DNA from: Mantamonas sphyraenae
Taxonomy: Eukaryota > CRuMs > Mantamonadidae
Length of the DNA: 64,000 nt
Direction: 5' to 3'
Assembly: GCA_026936335.1 (NCBI GenBank)
Contig: JAPMXV010000036.1
Span: forward strand, 124,001 to 188,000
Part shown: piece by piece, positions 20,799 through 29,186 of the stretch
How the letters are laid out: the number at the start of each line of letters is the position of its first letter
Numbering within the stretch: the stretch's first letter is position 1
Position numbers and translations under genes: made by a program
The notes under the pieces: generated by a model
What the model was told of the DNA's origin: nothing
The model's database searches: none
What the model saw: the letters and a program-made list of their open reading frames with translations, nothing else

Positions 20799-21341
20799 TT
20801 AGTGCAGCAGATCAAACTGCATGGACGGCAAAATGGCCTCCACGTGTCGTGGATCAACCTGCACCACGCGACCTGTCCGCTCTTGCTCGTCCTCGGTGCC
20901 GTCTTGGCCGTCTTCCTCGCCTGTTTCCCCAGCCTCTTGCATCGCCTCTGCCGCTGCCCTGTTCATTGCCTCCAGCACAATCTCTTTCAGCAGCAACGCC
21001 GTTTCCCGGCGGATGTTGCTCGTTGGTGCTGCAAGATGAACCCCCGCGCCGTGTTGGTCACTCCTCGCTGACGCCCTAAACGCACACTCCCACTCACCTT
21101 TGACATCGCTTCCCTTTGTTTCCAGCACATGTTTCATGACAAGCTCCACCGTGTTCTGCGCAAGCGGTGGCCGGAAAAGCCGAGGAGGTGAGTGATCATC
21201 CAGCGTCACGCACTTTGGGGCTTGCCATCGACACACAGGCGTAAATGGCAACCGGCAAAGACACGCGGGCAACGCGCGGCAACATCGGCAACCTACGTCG
21301 TCAAACTCGACATCGAGGATGTCTGGCACGTCCCCCTCCAT
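20799..21341 (-). CDS. CENPX: CENP-X/MHF2 histone-fold protein
   Basis: Small histone-fold partner of CENP-S; the pair acts at kinetochores and with FANCM at stalled forks. Exons 21341-21297, 21212-21098 and 21028-20799 give 129 residues (human 81), with a longer N-terminus and an acidic insert. Conserved features are a first helix ending VELVMKHVLETKG, ETALLLKEIVLEAMNRAAAEA in the long central helix, and the C-terminal VDPRHVEAILPSMQFDL, which matches the family's VDxxxLEKxLPQLLLDF pattern. The second intron (69 nt, GTGAGT/TTGCAG) is clear. The first (84 nt, donor GTAGGT) is in phase and stop-free, so a retained form would also read through. The start lies 55 bp from the divergent kelch gene. 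Confidence 0.78.
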   Translation of the reverse strand: MEGDVPDILDVEFDDVGCRCCRALPACLCRLPFTPVCRWQAPKCVTLDDHSPPRLFRPPLAQNTVELVMKHVLETKGSDVKGEWECAFRASARSDQHGAGVHLAAPTSNIRRETALLLKEIVLEAMNRAAAEAMQEAGETGEEDGQDGTEDEQERTGRVVQVDPRHVEAILPSMQFDLLH

Positions 21342-21396
21342 GCCAGGCACCGTTTTCCGCGCGTGTTTCTGGGTTTTAGGGTTGGTTCCGAGGGAG
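21342..21396. promoter_or_regulatory. 55-bp bidirectional promoter between CENP-X and kelch genes
   Basis: Two divergent start codons (21341 minus, 21397 plus) leave 55 bp for both promoters. An in-frame plus-strand ATG at 21319 would make the genes overlap. No TATA-like element is visible. Confidence 0.4.
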
Positions 21397-22996
21397 ATGA
21401 GCTCTGCGCAAGCCTCTGTGGACGCAACAGACACGCTAGACACGCTGCCCGAGGGCGAGGCACACGCAGAGGAGCAGGGCAAAGAGCAAGGGGAGACACA
21501 GGAGCAGGAGAGCGGTGAGGAGACGGTGGAGGCCGTGGTCGAAGGAGAGGACAGCCAGGAACAGCAAGAAACCGGCGTCAAGACCCTGTTTCGACAGCTG
21601 ATGGTGTACAATGTCAACACGACCTTCTGGACACAGTCGATGGGCCGTGGATTGAAGCCACAGGCAAAGGCAGGAGCCTCATGCACGCCGGCACGCAAGA
21701 ACCTGCTTGTGTTTGGCGGCGAGGGACCCCAAGCCGGCTCGTTTGACAATGCCCTTCACTACTTTGACATGGACAAGCGCACCTGGAGTGTGGTCGCCTA
21801 CAAAGACGGGGATCCTGTGCCTGCGGCTCGCTGTGACCACAGCGCCGCCTTTGTGGCCTTCAAGGATCTCTTTGTCTTTGGCGGTGTCCTTCACACGGGC
21901 GCACTCTCCAACGAACTGTGGTCTTTCAGCACACGCACCCTCGTCTGGCAGTGCATTGGACCTAAGAATGCCTCCTCCTCCTCCTCCTCCTCCTCCTCCT
22001 CCTCCTCCTCTGCTTCCTCATCATCCGACAGTGGCGACGCACAGGACGCCGATCAGCCGTGGCCTTCGCCGCGCGCCATGGCCTCCTTTCACCGCGTCGG
22101 CACAGCCGTATACTTGTATGGAGGATACCAAGGTGCGTGTCAGGTGTTCCCCGGGCCCTGTGTCTTTCGTTTCACAGTGCGTGTGTGGAAAGAAAAAGTC
22201 AACAACGTGTGTGTGGGTGTGGGTGGGTGCGAGTGCTGCTGACACACACACACGGGAACCCCGACAACCCATCCGCAGACGGTGCAAACGGCCAGCTGGA
22301 GCCTGGATACGACCTGTGGCGATTGGACAGCAAGGCAGGCACGTGGGAACAGATTCCATGTGACGACAACACAGAGTACCAGCACGGAGACGTTGTGGGC
22401 GAGTTCACACACGTCCGAGGCGTGCCTGAATTGCCGCCCGGCACACCAAGCACGCGTTTGGGCAACGCAACCATCCTATTTCTGGACGACACAGCCCTGT
22501 GGAAGCTGGACACGTGTAAGTTGCGGGAGATTTTGTACACCCGCGCGGTGTTGGGAACATTTTGGGGAGGAAAGCGCCTCGGGGTGCCGAACGGGGACGC
22601 TAGCGTGGGATCGCCGCCTGACACACGCACATTCGCTCACGTTGCATTGCACGCCCTGTCTCTTGTCTCTTCCAAGCCAATCACACGTGGTGGTTTGCCA
22701 CTGTGCAGGCGGTGAACAAGTCCATCCTGCAAACATTCGACTTTATCACCGTCTATGGCCACGATCAGGAAATGGCACAGCAACTGCATGTGTTGGGCCG
22801 CGACGGTCCATTCTTGGCCACCGATGTCCTGGACATGGAAACCATGAGCTGGAGCAGGTTTGAATCTTCCAGTGTGCTTCCCGAGTATCGGCAGCGCGCC
22901 GCCGTCGCCGGCGCCTCTGGACGTGTCTTTGTGTACGGCGGCGAAACAGAGGCCACTGTGCGTGTGGTGGAAATGATCGCCACCCCTGACGAATGA
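21397..22996 (+). CDS. Kelch-repeat protein
   Basis: Predicted beta-propeller protein of 430 residues. Exons 21397-22132, 22279-22515 and 22677-22996 join phase 1 to phase 1. Kelch blades are seen as LLVFGGEGPQ, LFVFGGVLHTGALSNELWSF, VYLYGGYQ, DLWRLDSKAGTWEQI, ALWKLDTSNHTWW, DVLDMETMSWSRF and VFVYGGETEATVRVVE. The N-terminus is acidic and Gln/Glu-rich. A CTC repeat encodes about 16 Ser between blades. For exon 3 the acceptor ending TTCCAAG at 22676 gives the blade motif TWW; using the later CAG instead would break the frame. The partner is unknown. Confidence 0.75.
21968..22022. repeat. CTC triplet repeat (poly-Ser)
   Basis: TCC/CTC repeat that encodes a Ser linker in the kelch protein. Confidence 0.85.
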
Positions 22997-23529
22997 ATCA
23001 ACATACATTTGGTCCTGTGATGTCGTCAAGTCCTGCGTTTTTTTCGGCCAGCCGGAAAGTCCACTGCAACTTGCGCCCACTATGCGTCCCCACGTGCCAA
23101 GAAACTCTTGGAAACTGGGTTGGCATGTGTGCACAGGCGTCAGGGTGTGTTCCTTGTCCCTGTGGGCCCGTGTTGACCCCAGCCCGTGTCGCATCGGGCG
23201 TCGGAGAATTCGAGGGCGCCACTGCGCAAAAAAGAGGAAAAACGGCGTCTCGCGTTGTTCTCACTGCCGTGGCCACAGATCTCGCAATGGGCACAAGCGG
23301 TGATGTGGGGTCACTTTGGACCCATTTGTGACCAGATGCTATGAGAATGTGGATGGATGCATGCGCAAGGTCAACCAACCTCAGGCAAGCAAATCGAAGG
23401 ACGCGCTTTGGAACCACAGGAAATACTTCGAACGACACGAACCCGGGCTCCCACAAGGCACCGGCCATCGAAACCCCTTCAAGAGCACTGCAGATGCCCC
23501 AAGACGTGGCGCATCCACACATCAGTGAC
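22997..23529. other. 533-bp intergenic region upstream of HSF-A
   Basis: No gene is supported. Open frames continue upstream of the HSF-A start, but homology with HSF-B places the start at 23530. I looked for heat-shock elements (inverted GAA/TTC pentamers) and found only a poor match near 23427. Confidence 0.4.
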
Positions 23530-25079
23530 ATGTTTGAACCATTCATTCAACCAGCAGAGGAGGCAGAGCGGCTGGCAAGCGAAGGAAAGGTGGAGTCCCT
23601 TCCTGACGGCCGCCGCTTTGTGTTTCCACGCAGCGCCACGACGTTTCTGATCAAAACATACCTTATCCTGGAGAATCCAGACACGCAACACATCGTCTCA
23701 TGGGACTGGGGCGAGTACAATTGCGAGGACAGTGGTGTGGACGACCATGTGGACGAAAGTAGCAGACGGACCACACCACGACGCAGCGCCGCTCGCCGCG
23801 CAATCACCCTCAGAGAGCCCAAAGAGGCGTTCTACAACGGATACACGGCGCAAAGCAACGCAGAGAACCCGTGTCGCTTTGTGGTGCACAACACAGACCT
23901 GTTTGAAAGCAACGTGCTCCAGTCCGCCTTCAAGCACAATCGGCTTTCGTCCTTCGTTCGTCAACTCAACAGTTACGGCTTCCACAAGGTCGACACAGAC
24001 ACCTTTATGCATCCCATGTTCCGCAGAGTGGACCTACAGAGCATAGGGATGATCCGCCGCAAGGCAACTTCTCACCAGGTAAGCTGCACACTTCCCCCCT
24101 TTTTTCGGCGTCGCGGTCCTTCGCGAGGTTTGTGGATCGGAGCCGGCGACTTTTGACCCCCACAAGGCGCCTTAGGCTCTCCGGTCGGTCCCCATGCCTA
24201 TGGGGGCCCCGGCACCTAATCGACCAACACGGGTGTGTGCAATTGTGCACATTGAAATCACTCGTACTGTGAATACTCACACAAAAGCGCGCACACGGGT
24301 GTTTTTTTTTTCGCGCAGGCCCGGCCCAAGCGCAAGCACGTCTCCTCCACCAACAACAGCACGGAGGAGGCACCCGCAGGCACCACCGCCTCGCCGGCGA
24401 GCAGCTCTTCCAACAAAACGACACCCAAGGGCCAATCGTCAGCTAGGGACATCACGCAAGCGCGCAAACGGCAGCGAGTGAGCAAATCGACGTCTGCCGC
24501 AAATCCGAACTGGCGCCCCAACTCCATGGCCGGCGTGCTCGCCAGTGAGCTTCCTGTGGTGCCGGCGGCAGGAGTGATGAGCATGTACTCGCCTCAGAAC
24601 CTCACTGCGCAGGCCATGACCATGTCCCTGCACGCATTGCAGAACAACGGACGCGGCAGCAGCATGAATGGCCCCACTCCGTCCCCTACGGCAAAGGCCA
24701 ACATGGACTCAGGTGTGCCTGCCATGGACGGGTTGGACAGCAAATCACGAGAGTTGGTCCTTCTCAAGGCCCAACGCGCTGTGTACGTGGAACAGATTCG
24801 TGCGATGCAACTGGAGTTGCAAAACCAACAAGGCGCGCTGCACCTGATGGAGCAGGAGTTGCAGAAAACACAGGCGTTGGCGCAACGCTATGCCATCACC
24901 GTGCAACACCTTCAGAGCCTTGTAAACAGCAAGAGCGACACAGCAAGCACAGGTGACAGGAGCACGGCAAGCAGCGACTCGTCGAGTCACAGCCACCATT
25001 CGTTGAGCAAACAGACGGGATCTGCAGGCGACGGAGGGGTGGGCATGACACGCGAGCAGCAGCAGCAGCAGCAACAAAG

Positions 25080-25111
<32 letters not shown>

Positions 25112-26056
25112 AGGAGAATGGGCATGGGAGCAGCGACAACACCGAACATTGCCAGTGCGAGACACATCATGAGCATGATGGAACGGGCACACAACATGCG
25201 CAACGAGGTCGCCAAAAACAACGGCACACATCTGGGTGACCCGTCACAGTCGCCGTCTGGGTCGACAGCGAGCACACAGCTGAGTACCGCATCGACGAGC
25301 TTGAACGGCAGCAACAGCAACAGCAACAGCATCAGTGATGGAAGCATCGGAGGCAACGATGGGCTGAGCAAACGCAGCAAGAGCAGACACAGCCAGGACA
25401 AAGAAAGGCCAGGAAGCAGACACAGCAGCGAGAGTCACAGCAGCAACAGCACGGAACAGCAACGGGCACACAATCACACCACAAAGACATCCACAGATGA
25501 CTCCAACAGCGAAGGGGGACGCTCACGCAGCAGCGGAACGGACAGTTCGGGCAGCCGCGGCAGCAGTGCAAGCAGCTCACGCAGCAGCAAGAGCCGCAGC
25601 AGAACTCGAGGGCAGCCCAGCGCCAAGGGTCGGCGTAGGGCACGATTCTCACGCAGACGCACCGTTCAATCCAGCGAGTCACCTCCGTTCAGTGTGTCGA
25701 TGACAACCACAAGGATGAGCGACGACGACAGCGACGGCGGACGAAGTCGCATCAGCGGAGGCAGTGGCAACGGCGGAAGCAATTCCAACAGCAGCACCTC
25801 GGGGGTGTTCAGCATGATTTCATCACCTGATGCTCTGGATGAATCTGTGACGGAACTGCTGCGCCAGGCCCCGATGAACCTGTCCAACCGCAGCCAAAAC
25901 ATCATCACCCTCACAGGCACGGGCGACAACGTACTCATTTCAGAGAGCAACTCGATGGAGTCACGGAGTCGAGAGGACAGGCGGCCACGCGAGGCGGATA
26001 TGGATTTGGACATGAACGATCAGGGTGTGCTGATGGGATGGAACCCAGTTGGATGA
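23530..26056 (+). CDS. HSF: Heat-shock transcription factor A (frame break in a triplet repeat)
   Basis: DNA-binding regulator of the HSF family. Start 23530 (MFEPFIQPAEEAE) is chosen because its paralogue at 31253-33420 starts the same way. Exon 1 (23530-24078) holds the DNA-binding domain: FVFPRSATTFLIKTYLIL, HIVSWDW, LQSAFKHNRLSSFVRQLNSY and MFRRVDLQSIGMIRRK, with an extra Arg-rich insert of about 50 residues in the wing region. After an intron with a T10 tract, exon 2 (24319-26056) opens with a basic signal (RPKRKH) and a Leu/Gln-rich HR-A/B-like coiled coil (LLKAQRAVYVEQIRAMQLEL). A one-base frame change falls in the CAG/ACA repeat near 25050-25113. Beyond it lie Ser/Arg-rich sequence, GVFSMISSPDALDESVTELL and the terminal LMGWNPVG, all matched in the paralogue. 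Confidence 0.82.
25051..25112. repeat. CAG then ACA triplet repeat in HSF-A
   Basis: Mixed CAG/CAA and ACA triplets. The HSF-A frame before and after the repeat differs by one base, so the break almost certainly lies inside it. Confidence 0.8.
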
Positions 26057-26195
26057 TTTGGGGGGTGACTTCCGCCGCCCGAACGCCCGGGAAACATGCA
26101 CAGGGATGTGGAAAGGGAAGGAAAGCAGGACGAGAATGAAACACAACAGAACAGAGTGCATTGCCACTTTCACGGGATGAGGTGGGAGTGGGGAG

Positions 26196-28007
26196 ATGCG
26201 CGACGGTGAGAACACTGAAATCACACGTGTGGGCATGGACATTGACGACGCGGACAAGGAGGTGGTGTTGAAGGGAGAGGAGGACGATGGGGCAGTGTAC
26301 ATGGGATCCCTGGCCGAACAGATGGCCAGTGGGCAGCTAAACAGGAGCAGCAAGGAAGAGGCACTGGAACGCGGAAGGCGGGCCGGGAACATCAACGTGC
26401 TGGAACGGGGCAAGGGCAAGGGCAAGGGCAAAGGTGGAAAGAGGGGAAGTGGTGGTGGAGGAAAGGGTGGCAGCGGGGATGGGGACGGGGATGGGGAGAG
26501 TGAAGACGAGGAGGAGGAGGAAGACGACGACGACGACGACGACGTGATGGAACTGAGCGAAGTGGCACTTGCAAGCGTGCAGGAACGGAAGGAACTGGAA
26601 CGGGAGTTTGAACGGAGGAGCAAACTGACGCGAGTGGTTGTGCCTGCACTGGACAAGGATGTGCGAGCACGGTTGCGGTCGTTGGAGCAGCCAGTGACGC
26701 TGTTTGGAGAAGGGACGGAGGATCGGAAGAACCGACTGCGAGCACTGCTGGTGGAGTATGGAGGAGAGGTGGGAGAGCTGCCAAAGAGCAGAGCAGAGGT
26801 GAATGCAATGCTGAAGCAAAGGCAGGAAGAGGCAGCGGCGGCAACATTGGCACGAAGGGCAAAGGAGAAGGAAAGGGCAGCGGAGGTGGTGTACACGGAG
26901 GGGAGTGTGACACTGAAGGAGGCACGTGAACGGATAGCCAAGTATTCATTGGCACGTGCCAAGGTGCGTGTGGAGGCGGAACGGGCACGGGAGGCGGAGG
27001 AGGATGCAGAATCGGAGGAGGGACTGCGACGGGTGGCCAAGGCACATCGAGAGGAGAAGCGACGGTATGGGGCGTTTGGGGCACATGCATCGCAGTTTGG
27101 AGGGACACGGCCTGTGGTGGGATGCAGTGTGGGAGGGAAGGCGGGAGAGGAGGTTGTGGGAACGGCGTGTTGGACGGGAGGGGTGGCTGTGTGGAGTGCA
27201 GTGACATGCAAGGAGATTGTGCGTATGGAAGGGCACGAAGAGAGGGCAACGGGGGTGAAGATGCATCCACGTGTGGTGGAGGGAGGACTGGAAGGAGTGG
27301 GCAAGGGAGAGGTTGGGCTGGCAAGCTGTGGGGCAGACGGGGTGGCGAAACTGTGGAGTGTGGAGGGAGGAGCAGCGTTGGGAGAGCTGAAGGGACACGG
27401 GGGAAGGCTGACGGGGATCGCATTCCATCCGAGTGGGGAGTACGTGGGCACATGTGCACACGATGGGACGTGGCGACTGTGGGATGTGGAACGACAGGAG
27501 TGTGTGCTTGTGCAGGATGGACACTACTCGACACCGTACGATGTGAGCATGCAGTGTGACGGGTCGCTTGCGGTGACGGGTGGACTGGATGCAATGTTGC
27601 GAGTGTGGGATTTGCGGACGGGTCGGAGTGTGCTTGCGCTGCAGGGACACGTGAAGGAGGTGTTGTGTGTGGACTTTGCACCGAATGGGTATCAAGTGGC
27701 GAGTGGGTCGATGGACAATGCGATACGAGTGTGGGATCTGCGGCGGAAGGAGTGTGTGTACACGATGGCAGGACACCAGAAGCTTGTGAGTGGGGTGCGG
27801 TGGACGGGGCGGAACGGAGGGGTGCTTGTGAGCAGCTCGTTTGATGGGAGTGTGCGGACGTGGAGTGGACGGGACTTTGGGTTGATTGGGGTGTTGGCAA
27901 GTCACGACGACAAGGTGATGTGTGTGGATGCGGGGGTGGACGGGGAGTGCATTGTGAGTGGCGGGTATGACAAGACGTTCAAGGTGTGGAGGGAAGAGAT
28001 GTTGTGA
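26196..28007 (+). CDS. PRPF4: U4/U6 snRNP protein PRP4 (PRPF4), copy a
   Basis: Spliceosomal WD40 protein of the U4/U6 di-snRNP, 603 residues, single exon. N-terminal family marks are VYMGSLAEQMASG, RRAGNINVL, VRARLRSLEQPVTLFGEG, KNRLRALLVEYG and the IAKYSLARAKVRVEAER helix. A seven-blade WD40 domain follows (for example LASCGADGVAKLWSV, YVGTCAHDGTWRLWD, VTGGLDAMLRVWDLRTGR, VASGSMDNAIRVWDLR, VSGGYDKTFKVW). There is a Gly/Lys repeat and an Asp run near residue 115. It differs from copy b by two substitutions near the N-terminus (N6S, E8G), one Asp/Asn change in the Gly/Asp stretch and two extra Asp. The coding strand is unusually G-rich. Confidence 0.95.
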   Translation: MRDGENTEITRVGMDIDDADKEVVLKGEEDDGAVYMGSLAEQMASGQLNRSSKEEALERGRRAGNINVLERGKGKGKGKGGKRGSGGGGKGGSGDGDGDGESEDEEEEEDDDDDDDVMELSEVALASVQERKELEREFERRSKLTRVVVPALDKDVRARLRSLEQPVTLFGEGTEDRKNRLRALLVEYGGEVGELPKSRAEVNAMLKQRQEEAAAATLARRAKEKERAAEVVYTEGSVTLKEARERIAKYSLARAKVRVEAERAREAEEDAESEEGLRRVAKAHREEKRRYGAFGAHASQFGGTRPVVGCSVGGKAGEEVVGTACWTGGVAVWSAVTCKEIVRMEGHEERATGVKMHPRVVEGGLEGVGKGEVGLASCGADGVAKLWSVEGGAALGELKGHGGRLTGIAFHPSGEYVGTCAHDGTWRLWDVERQECVLVQDGHYSTPYDVSMQCDGSLAVTGGLDAMLRVWDLRTGRSVLALQGHVKEVLCVDFAPNGYQVASGSMDNAIRVWDLRRKECVYTMAGHQKLVSGVRWTGRNGGVLVSSSFDGSVRTWSGRDFGLIGVLASHDDKVMCVDAGVDGECIVSGGYDKTFKVWREEML

Positions 28008-28124
28008 GTGGAAGAGGTGGGGAGGTAGGTGGAGGGTGTGAACAGGGGGAGGGTGGAGTGTGGAGGGTGGTGGAGAAAGGGATGGGTGGTGGGAGGTGGA
28101 GAACATTGGATGGATTTTGTTTGG

Positions 28125-28227
28125 TCAGAGCTTGGCTTCTTGATGGTCTTGCTTCCACAGGAGGTGTTCATCGCGCTGCATCTCTTGGACAGTGAGGTCG
28201 TACACGGTGCCAGCGTCCATGAGCTTG
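28125..28227 (-). pseudogene. 3' fragment of an AAC(3)-like gene
   Basis: Encodes the last residues of the intact gene at 28291-29186 (KLMDAGTVYDLTVQEM onward, same stop). Only synonymous differences were noticed within the matching part. Upstream on the minus strand (28228-28290) the frame stays open, reading GVDQLSLWLGEY just before the match, but has no counterpart in the intact gene. It then runs into that gene's start codon. It is the truncated inner end of the left palindrome arm and is very unlikely to make a protein. Confidence 0.75.
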
Positions 28228-28290
28228 TATTCGCCCAGCCACAGAGACAGCTGGTCGACGCCGTCTCTGCCATCGCAATAGCAAAACCAG

Positions 28291-29186
28291 ATGAGCAGCA
28301 GCAACGATAACGAGAACAAGCTGACGCAGGAAGAGTTGGAGGATGGATTCAAGAAGTTGGGTCTGAAAGAAGGAGACATGGTGCTGGTTCACTCGTCGTA
28401 CAAGTCGTTTGGAGGCGTTGAGGGTGGGCCGGCTACGGTTATCTCGACGCTGATGGCTGTGCTGGGTGACGAGGGCACACTGATCATGCCCACGTTCAAC
28501 TTTGCCTTTTGCAGGGGTAAGTCATCGGGCGTGTGTGCATGTGGGGTGTCAGAAAGGGGGAGGAGGACCGCTGACGTGTGGTTTTGGGGGCCGGAAAAAT
28601 TGCGCGGTTGCCTACAGGCGAAGCATACGACGCACGTACTACACCATCGAAGATGGGAGCCATGACAGAGATGGTACGCACAAACGAGGCAGCTCGGACG
28701 GTGATGCATCCATGGTACTCGTTTGCTGTACTCGGGGCAAGGGCTGAGGAACTGAGCAAGATCAAGGCCAAGGACGCGTACTCGGACGAAAGCCTACTGG
28801 GACAGCTGGCACCCATGGGAGCCAAGATCATGGTGATTGGGTTGGAGTACAACATGAGCATGACCTACTTTCACCATGTGGAATGGATGCAAAAGGTGCA
28901 CTACCGCTACTTCAAGGATTTTACGGGAACGGTGACCGACCTGGATGGCAACACGTACGAGGACACGTTTCCCTTTTTCGTACGGGACATCGACATGGGT
29001 GTGGTTACGCAGGTCAACCCCATGGGAGAGCGGTTGGACGAACTCGGGGCTGTGGCAAAACAGACCATCGGCAAGTCAGAGTGCAAGCTCATGGACGCTG
29101 GCACCGTGTACGACCTCACTGTCCAAGAGATGCAGCGCGATGAACACCTCCTGTGGAAGCAGGACCATCAAGAAGCCAAGCTCTGA
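28291..29186 (+). CDS. AAC(3)-family N-acetyltransferase-like protein
   Basis: Member of the aminoglycoside 3-N-acetyltransferase fold family, which is mainly bacterial. Exons 28291-28516 and 28618-29186 (donor GTAAGT, acceptor CCTACAG, phase 1) give 264 residues, the usual family length. Family signatures are LVHSSYKSFGGVEGG, VLGDEGTLIMPTFNF, PSKMGAMTEMVR, VMHPWYSFAVLGARAEEL and MTYFHHVEW. A spliceosomal intron argues that it is settled in the host genome rather than contamination. The physiological substrate is unknown; family membership does not show drug acetylation. It fills the spacer of the palindrome, and its last 103 bp belong to the right arm. Confidence 0.85.

Larger units (their letters stand above)
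26028..28227. repeat. Left arm of a 2.2-kb inverted repeat (palindrome)
   Basis: Runs from the last codons of HSF-A, through all of PRP4-a, into a copy of the 3' end of the AAC(3) gene. Its reverse complement is 29084-31281. Compared by eye, the PRP4 coding regions differ at only a few positions, while the short intergenic stretches carry several small indels. Boundaries were placed where the two arms stop matching, with a mismatch one base after the HSF stop region also seen. Confidence 0.93.

Noticed and set aside
23410-23450. Heat-shock element in front of HSF-A.
   Set aside because: GAA and TTC units are present but not in the nGAAnnTTCn spacing.
26392-27900. Long open frames antisense to PRP4-a (and to PRP4-b at 29415-30917).
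   Set aside because: They are Pro/His/Ser-rich shadows created by the G-rich coding strand; the sense strand has complete WD40 homology and the antisense has none.
28228-28290. Upstream extension of the AAC(3) fragment as a separate exon.
   Set aside because: Open by chance for 20 codons but without counterpart in the intact gene, and it collides with that gene's start codon.
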